A stretch of 12,984 nucleotides of DNA from an uncultured Anaerolineales bacterium (GTDB lineage Bacteria; Chloroflexota; Anaerolineae; Anaerolineales; UBA11657): the NCBI GenBank assembly GCA_913040765.1, contig CAJWIA010000020.1, positions 1-12,984 on the forward strand, in the 5' to 3' direction. Every line of letters starts with the position of its first letter. Position 1 is the first letter of the stretch. Below the pieces are notes generated by a model, which did no database searches, was not told the DNA's origin, and saw only the letters and a list, made by a program, of their open reading frames with translations. Positions 8,647-12,984 of this stretch are shown one piece after another. Both the position numbers and the translations under genes were made by a program.

Positions 8647-8792
8647 ATTATGGAAATATGGGACATAGAGTTCGATGTGGGTTGGTTATATGATAGTTGC
8701 GCTTATTAAATATAGTAGTACCAATTTGTGTTTTAAAACTATGTGGGTTTTATCTAGAGCATAGTGTAGCTTGTCCGTTGGTAGACTGTCCG

Positions 8793-8823
8793 ACGCGGAG
8801 CTGACACAGGTCCGCGTTTTTTT
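8793..8823 (+). terminator. Intrinsic terminator just upstream of lysC
   Basis: ACGCGGA (8793-8799) pairs perfectly with TCCGCGT (8811-8817). After one G-G mismatch the stem continues with CT/AG (8801-8802 with 8808-8809), leaving a 5-base loop. A run of seven T (8817-8823) follows. This is the most G+C-rich stretch in an AT-rich gap and a classical rho-independent terminator on the + strand. It ends only 18 bases before the lysC start codon. It either closes the thrC transcript or acts as an attenuator inside a lysC leader. Confidence 0.8.
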
Positions 8824-8841
8824 GTTTATTATGACAAAAAT

Positions 8842-10263
8842 ATGCATAAGATACTGGTAATTAAATTTGGCGGAACCTCTGTTGGAAGTGCAGAAGCAAT
8901 GCAACAGACTATTTCGCAAATACAGGTTGCTCGACAGAAGTGGTCCCAACTAGTGGTTGTGATCTCAGCAGTTAGTGGAGTGACTGATTTACTTCTTTCC
9001 GGTGCTAAATTGGCATCATCAGGGAATGAGAAGGGTGCTTATGAAGTAGCACATGAACTGGATGAAAAACATCGTAGGATCATAAATGAATTATTGAAAT
9101 CTGATAAAGAGAAGAATTTTGTAGAAAATCGTTTAAATACGCATATCCAAGAGTTTTCTTCTCTTTGTCATGCTATCTATGTTCTTGGAGAGGCATCTCC
9201 GCGTGCGCTTGATGCAGTGAGCTCGCTTGGAGAACGCATCTCGGTAAACATACTTGCGGCAAGCTTGCGGGAATTGCAATGTGATGCTACATCTGTACTT
9301 TCAAGCAAGTTGATTCGAACAGACTCATATTTTCAGGCGGCTAATCCTGACATGGATACCACACGAGAAATGTCACGTACGCATTTGTTACCAATGTTAG
9401 AACAGCAAATAGTGCCAATTGTTACTGGGTTTATTGGATCTACAGATGCGGGAGCTATTACAACACTTGGACGTGGAGGTAGTGATTATAGTGCTGGAAT
9501 TATAGCTGTGGCATTAGAGGCATCAGAGTTGTGGATTTGCACTGATGTAGATGGAGTGATGACAACTGATCCGCGCATTGCTTCTAATGCGAAGACTCTT
9601 GACACTATAGCTCATAATGAAATAGTTGAACTAGCTTCTGCAGGAGCGCAGGTTGTTCATCCTAAAGCAATCGGTGTTATTATGGATCAAAATATTGACT
9701 TGTGGATACGCAATACATTTAATCCTGAAGGTGCTGCAACTCGAGTAGTGTCGGATGCTGATGTTAGTCAGACTCAAAAACGCAGAGCTAAAGCAGTTAC
9801 TGCAGTGAGGGAGCAGAGTCTAATAGCGCTTGAGGGTCGAGGTATGCTCGGCGTGCAAGGAATTGCTGCACGTACGTTTGGAGCGGCTGCACGGGTTAGG
9901 GCTAACGTGACATTAATTGTTCAGACATCATCTGAACAGAGTATTTTATTTGCTGTTCCTAGTATCGTAGCTGATCAAGTAGTTTTGGAACTTGAACGGG
10001 AATTTTATCGTGAGTTTGAATGGAACGATATTGAAGCAGTGAATGTGCAGAATAATGTAGTAATTGTAACTGTGATTGGATCTGGTTTGTTTGCGACTTC
10101 TGAATTTTCCGGCAGATTATTCACTGCACTTGGTGAGAACATGGTTGATGTTCTGTCTATTACTCAGGGCACATCAGGGGGTAGTATAAGTGTAGTGGTA
10201 TCTAAATCCGATGCTGACAATAGTGTCCGGGCTATACATGAGTTGATTGTGGGCGTATCTTAG
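8842..10263 (+). CDS. lysC: Aspartate kinase, monofunctional, ThrA-like
   Basis: Phosphorylates L-aspartate to 4-phospho-L-aspartate, the first step for lysine, threonine and methionine (and diaminopimelate), in the cytoplasm. It is 473 aa. The kinase domain (about 1-300) has KFGGTSVG (8-15), SSLGERIS (127-134), the nucleotide-binding TTLGRGGSDYSA (207-218) and CTDVDGVMTTDPR (233-245). Two ACT domains follow (about 320-395 and 400-473), beginning KAVTAVREQSLIALEG and including a GMLGVQGIAARTF segment. Those ACT sequences resemble the kinase part of bifunctional ThrA/MetL more than short LysC, yet the protein ends without a homoserine dehydrogenase domain. Feedback inhibition by lysine or threonine through the ACT domains is expected from the family. 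The ATG at 8842 gives the canonical N-terminus, but no Shine-Dalgarno precedes it and a terminator hairpin lies just upstream. asd follows after 24 bases. Confidence 0.95.
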   Translation: MHKILVIKFGGTSVGSAEAMQQTISQIQVARQKWSQLVVVISAVSGVTDLLLSGAKLASSGNEKGAYEVAHELDEKHRRIINELLKSDKEKNFVENRLNTHIQEFSSLCHAIYVLGEASPRALDAVSSLGERISVNILAASLRELQCDATSVLSSKLIRTDSYFQAANPDMDTTREMSRTHLLPMLEQQIVPIVTGFIGSTDAGAITTLGRGGSDYSAGIIAVALEASELWICTDVDGVMTTDPRIASNAKTLDTIAHNEIVELASAGAQVVHPKAIGVIMDQNIDLWIRNTFNPEGAATRVVSDADVSQTQKRRAKAVTAVREQSLIALEGRGMLGVQGIAARTFGAAARVRANVTLIVQTSSEQSILFAVPSIVADQVVLELEREFYREFEWNDIEAVNVQNNVVIVTVIGSGLFATSEFSGRLFTALGENMVDVLSITQGTSGGSISVVVSKSDADNSVRAIHELIVGVS

Positions 10264-10287
10264 TGTCAATAGGCTAATGAATAAGTC

Positions 10288-11334
10288 ATGAAAAAACGGA
10301 AAGTTGCAATACTTGGTGCAACTGGATTGGTTGGACAGCGGTTTGTCAAATTATTGGAAGGGCACCCATGGTTTGAGGTTAGTGCACTAACTGGTTCAGC
10401 ACGATCCGTAGGTCAGTCATACTATGATTGCTGCAAGTGGCATTTACCAGGTCGAATACCAAAATGGGCTGGTACTATGTCAGTGCAACCATCCCAATCA
10501 AGTTTGGATGCCGAGATTATATTTAGTGCTCTTCCATCGGATATTGCAAGCACTCTGGAATTGGAGCTTGCAGCTGATGGTTATCATGTTTTTTCTAACG
10601 CATCATCAAACCGTATGGCGCCTGATGTTCCGTTATTAATTCCAGAAGTAAATTCTGATCATGCCGAGTTGGTTCGGTTGCAGCGTAATAAACGTGGATG
10701 GAATGGCACTATTGTCACTAACTGCAACTGTACTGCTACTGGTGTGACATTATCGCTGAAGCCGTTATATGACGACTATGGGTTAAAAAGAGTCTTCTTA
10801 ACGTCGATGCAGGCTCTCTCTGGTGCTGGACATCCGGGAGTGTCTTCACTTGATGCAATTGATAATATTGTACCTTTTATAGATGGTGAAGAACAAAAAA
10901 TGCAGTCGGAGCCGCTAAAAATGTTGGGTCGTTTTGATGGCACACAAATTGTTCAAGCTGACTTTGGAATCAGTGCACATTGCAACCGTGTTCCGGTGTC
11001 TGATGGACACATGGTATGTGTGACTGTGGAATTAGATCGATCGGCTTCGGTAGAACAGATATACACATCTTTCAGTAGTTTTTGTCCTGACGAGATAGTG
11101 AGTCAATTGCCTAGTTCGCCACGGGAATTTATAAGGGTGTTTGCAGAGGAAGATCGACCTCAACCTAAGCTAGACAGGCAGACTGGTGATGGTATGACTA
11201 CTATGGTTGGAAGAGTGCTTGCAGATTCCATGTTACATGTGCGTTATGTTGTTCTATCGCACAATACTATAAAAGGTGCTGCTGGCGGATCATTACAGAA
11301 TGCAGAACTACTATTGAAGAAAGGTTTAATTTAG
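10288..11334 (+). CDS. asd: Aspartate-semialdehyde dehydrogenase, archaeal/fungal type
   Basis: Reduces 4-phospho-L-aspartate to L-aspartate 4-semialdehyde with NADPH, using the product of the neighbouring lysC. It is 348 aa. The N-terminal Rossmann fold shows the GATGLVGQRF nucleotide loop (10-19). The catalytic cysteine is C148 in TNCNCTATG (144-152) and the catalytic histidine H241 in NRVPVSDGH (233-241). Blocks such as SNASSNRM (103-110), LIPEVN (117-122) and MQALSGAGHPGV (174-185) place it in the branch that holds yeast Hom2 and archaeal enzymes, not the E. coli type. This branch is known in some bacteria. A second cysteine (C146) two residues before the catalytic one replaces the proline common in this motif. 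The 24-base gap to lysC, with no promoter seen in it, indicates co-transcription. No clear ribosome binding site is visible. No terminator is visible in the 82 bases before the convergent pirin gene. Confidence 0.94.
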   Translation: MKKRKVAILGATGLVGQRFVKLLEGHPWFEVSALTGSARSVGQSYYDCCKWHLPGRIPKWAGTMSVQPSQSSLDAEIIFSALPSDIASTLELELAADGYHVFSNASSNRMAPDVPLLIPEVNSDHAELVRLQRNKRGWNGTIVTNCNCTATGVTLSLKPLYDDYGLKRVFLTSMQALSGAGHPGVSSLDAIDNIVPFIDGEEQKMQSEPLKMLGRFDGTQIVQADFGISAHCNRVPVSDGHMVCVTVELDRSASVEQIYTSFSSFCPDEIVSQLPSSPREFIRVFAEEDRPQPKLDRQTGDGMTTMVGRVLADSMLHVRYVVLSHNTIKGAAGGSLQNAELLLKKGLI

Positions 11335-11416
11335 TAACAAGTATAGATCAACAAATATCCGTTTTATTTTCTAACCGCCTCAGAGTTTAGATGGAAGTAT
11401 GACAGATGTATAGTGG

Positions 11417-12259
11417 TTATTTCACAAACGTACCTTCACGTAGATCTTTTAGTGCTTGTTTAATTTCCTCTTGAGTGTTCATTACAAATGGTCCGTAAGG
11501 TGCTATTGGTTCATCAAATGGTGTTCCTGATACCAGTATAAGACGCACTCCTGTATCGCTATAAATTTTGACTTGTTCGCCTTTATCTAACTGGACTAGT
11601 TTAGTTGCTTGAACTATCTTGCCATCTTTAGAAAAACTACATCTTCCTTCAAATATATAAGCAAATACTGTATGTTCGTTAGCTGTGTTTTGAGTGAAGA
11701 TTGAGTGGCTATCAAGTGACAAGTCAATGTAGAGTGGATTGGCGGAAATACCTGTAATCGGACCTTCTGTGCTATCTATCTTGCCGGCTATTAATTTGAT
11801 GTGGGACCCAATGTGATTAATTTGAGGTATCGATTGCGAATTAACTTCTTGATACTGAGGTTGTACCATCTTTCGGGATTTAGGTAGGTTGACCCACAAT
11901 TGAAACCCATTTACACGACCGTCTTTGTCCTGTCGTGGCATTTCTTCATGCAATATGCCTCTACCACTAGTCATCCATTGTATGTCTCCCGGCCCAATTG
12001 TTCCAGAGTTTCCGAGACTATCGCGATGATGAGTGGACCCAGCAAGCATATATGTGACGGTTTCAATGCCACGATGTGGATGCATCGGAAACCCTGAAAT
12101 TGGGCCTTCAATTGGATAGTCGAAAATGAAATGGTCAAATAGAAGGAAAGGATCAAATATATTCGTTCGATGTGGGGATATTGACCTTCTAAGTCTAACA
12201 CCAGCACCTTCAATTACAATTTTAGGTTCAATTATCTGGCGTATGATACGAATAGTCAT
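11417..12259 (-). CDS. Pirin family bicupin protein
   Basis: A 280-aa protein of the pirin family with the N-terminal cupin (about 20-125) and a C-terminal Pirin_C cupin (about 175-275, ending in the typical GTPFDEPIAPYGPFVMN). The metal site is complete: H60 and H62 in MHPHRG, H104 and E106 in GILHEEMPR, matching the His-His-His-Glu set of human pirin and E. coli YhhW. Bacterial pirins are iron-binding cytoplasmic proteins. Some show quercetin 2,3-dioxygenase activity in vitro, but the natural role is unclear, so no substrate is assigned. The ATG at 12259 is well supported: AGGAA stands 7 bases upstream on the minus strand, the best ribosome binding site in the window. It is convergent to asd, and the glycosyltransferase upstream on the same strand is separated by 88 bases, with no functional link evident. 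Confidence 0.93.
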   Translation of the reverse strand: MTIRIIRQIIEPKIVIEGAGVRLRRSISPHRTNIFDPFLLFDHFIFDYPIEGPISGFPMHPHRGIETVTYMLAGSTHHRDSLGNSGTIGPGDIQWMTSGRGILHEEMPRQDKDGRVNGFQLWVNLPKSRKMVQPQYQEVNSQSIPQINHIGSHIKLIAGKIDSTEGPITGISANPLYIDLSLDSHSIFTQNTANEHTVFAYIFEGRCSFSKDGKIVQATKLVQLDKGEQVKIYSDTGVRLILVSGTPFDEPIAPYGPFVMNTQEEIKQALKDLREGTFVK

Positions 12260-12293
12260 TGTGCGGTTCCTATATTAGATGATCCATCTATTT

Positions 12294-12324
12294 GTTATAC
12301 ATATTCTAGTTAGATTATTTGTAA
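12294..12324 (-). promoter_or_regulatory. Weak candidate promoter for the pirin gene
   Basis: On the minus strand TATAAC (plus-strand 12294-12299) matches a -10 box at 5 of 6 positions, with TTACAA (plus-strand 12319-12324) 19 bases further upstream as a poor -35. The spacing is longer than ideal and the gap is very AT-rich. The gene may instead be read through from the glycosyltransferase. Confidence 0.22.
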
Positions 12325-12347
12325 GCGAAGTATATTTTGATTATGTT

Positions 12348-12984
12348 TTATCTAAGAAGTGTTTTGTAGAGTTGTGAGGTTGCCATTGCTACAGAACTCC
12401 AACTGAATTTCTTAGAGTGTGTGAGACCAATTTGGCTATGTTTTTCTTGTAGTGATTTATCTAGAAGCAATTTATTTAGTTGTGTATGCCAAGATTCTAC
12501 TACAAAAGGGTCACACATTAATGCAGCTTCACCAACTACTTCTGGTATGCTTGAGGTGTTTGAACATACGACCGGTGTTGAACATGCCATAGCTTCTAGT
12601 GGTGGTAAGCCGAAACCTTCATATACTGATGGGAATGCAAAAATTGTCGCTGCTGAAAGCAATGCAGGTAAATCTTTATCAGGTACCTGTCCTAGCAAAC
12701 GCACGTTATGGCGAGCACTGGAATTTTCTATTTGTGTAAGGATTGGCTCATATAACCAGCCTAGTCGTCCGGCTAAGGCTAGTACTAGATTAGGATGATC
12801 TTTGTGAAGCCTTTCGAAGGCACTTAATAAAGTTGTATGATTTTTACGAGGTTCTATGGTGCTGACACACAATACGAATCTTTCAGGTAGTTTGTACTTA
12901 TTTCGCACATATGTTAAGTGCTGTTCGTCGGTAATATTGTGAAAGAATGGGCTGACTGCCTCGGGTATCACCACAATCTTTGAT
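12348..12984 (-). CDS. Glycosyltransferase, GT4/group 1 family (C-terminal part)
   Basis: The C-terminal half (about 211 residues) of a GT-B fold glycosyltransferase; the frame is open to the right edge, so the N-terminal acceptor domain is outside the window. The visible part is the nucleotide-sugar-binding Rossmann domain. It opens with KIVVIPEAVSP (the usual link strand between the two domains), then VLCVSTIEPRKNHTTLL, the classical start of this domain in GT4 mannosyl/glucosyltransferases. LALAGRLGW and VRLLGQVPDKDLPALLSAA follow, then the donor-binding E-x7-E motif in YEGFGLPPLEAMACSTPVV. The end (WSSVAMATSQLYKTLL) is complete. It probably adds a sugar from an NDP-sugar donor to a polysaccharide or glycolipid; donor and acceptor cannot be read. 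The GTG at 12974 is an internal valine rather than the start. A neighbouring envelope-polysaccharide cluster may lie to the right. Confidence 0.93.
   Translation of the reverse strand, partial: SKIVVIPEAVSPFFHNITDEQHLTYVRNKYKLPERFVLCVSTIEPRKNHTTLLSAFERLHKDHPNLVLALAGRLGWLYEPILTQIENSSARHNVRLLGQVPDKDLPALLSAATIFAFPSVYEGFGLPPLEAMACSTPVVCSNTSSIPEVVGEAALMCDPFVVESWHTQLNKLLLDKSLQEKHSQIGLTHSKKFSWSSVAMATSQLYKTLLR

Noticed and set aside
8741..8764. Short leader ORF MWVLSRA ahead of the lysC terminator
   Set aside because: Eight codons including the stop, no ribosome binding site, and no run of Lys, Thr or Met codons that would make an attenuation peptide for this pathway.
8600..8841. T-box, SAM or lysine riboswitch before lysC
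   Set aside because: The T-box core word (TGGNACCGCG-like), the SAM-I GAAACC/GCAACC pattern and the lysine riboswitch core were looked for by eye and not found; only the terminator is clear.
12421..12798. 125-codon + strand frame inside the glycosyltransferase
   Set aside because: Opposite the conserved E-x7-E region of a clear GT4 gene; no domain or start signal.
1..12984. tRNA genes, CRISPR arrays, IS elements or phage genes
   Set aside because: No cloverleaf with GGTTCGAATCC-like T-arm outside coding regions, no regularly spaced repeats, no transposase, integrase or terminal inverted repeats were seen.

Overview
This is an AT-rich bacterial window (about 40% G+C by eye) with dense, ordinary protein-coding content. 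I found no rRNA, tRNA, CRISPR array, IS element or integration scar. Several features fit Chloroflexota (a SAR202/Dehalococcoidia/Anaerolineae-like lineage): a GldF-GldG-type permease fusion beside a DUF4340 gene, the archaeal/fungal-type aspartate-semialdehyde dehydrogenase, a ThrA-like but monofunctional aspartokinase, and frequent GTG or SD-poor starts. This is an inference from gene types, not a phylogeny, and I hold it with moderate to low confidence.

Layout. Positions 1-303 hold the C-terminal end of queA (queuosine biosynthesis). Positions 438-5226 hold a three-gene + strand operon behind a good sigma70-like promoter: a GldA-like ABC ATPase, a permease fused to a GldG-like extracytoplasmic domain, and a membrane-anchored DUF4340 protein. 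Together they look like one ABC-2 type machine related to the gliding/auxiliary transporter family, substrate unknown. Convergent to it, on the - strand, is a methylated-DNA-protein cysteine methyltransferase (ogt, ending at 5334). Positions 6129-11334 hold an aspartate-family amino-acid block on the + strand: thrC, an overlapping unrecognised 379-aa gene, then lysC and asd. A promoter-like element and a clear intrinsic terminator lie between the second and third genes. Convergent again, on the - strand, are a pirin (11417-12259) and the C-terminal part of a GT4 glycosyltransferase that runs off the right edge.

How the genes work together. LysC and Asd convert aspartate to aspartate semialdehyde, and ThrC makes threonine from O-phosphohomoserine. 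The two steps between (homoserine dehydrogenase and homoserine kinase) are not encoded by any recognisable gene here. The unassigned gene coupled to thrC carries all the sequence hallmarks of a HAD phosphohydrolase/phosphotransferase, but in the order III-IV-I-II. It therefore looks like a circularly permuted HAD enzyme. Its tight coupling to thrC suggests a role in phosphohomoserine/threonine metabolism. This is the most interesting item in the window. The second is the lysC leader: a promoter-like element about 190 nt upstream and an intrinsic terminator ending only 18 nt before the start codon, an arrangement that suggests conditional termination.
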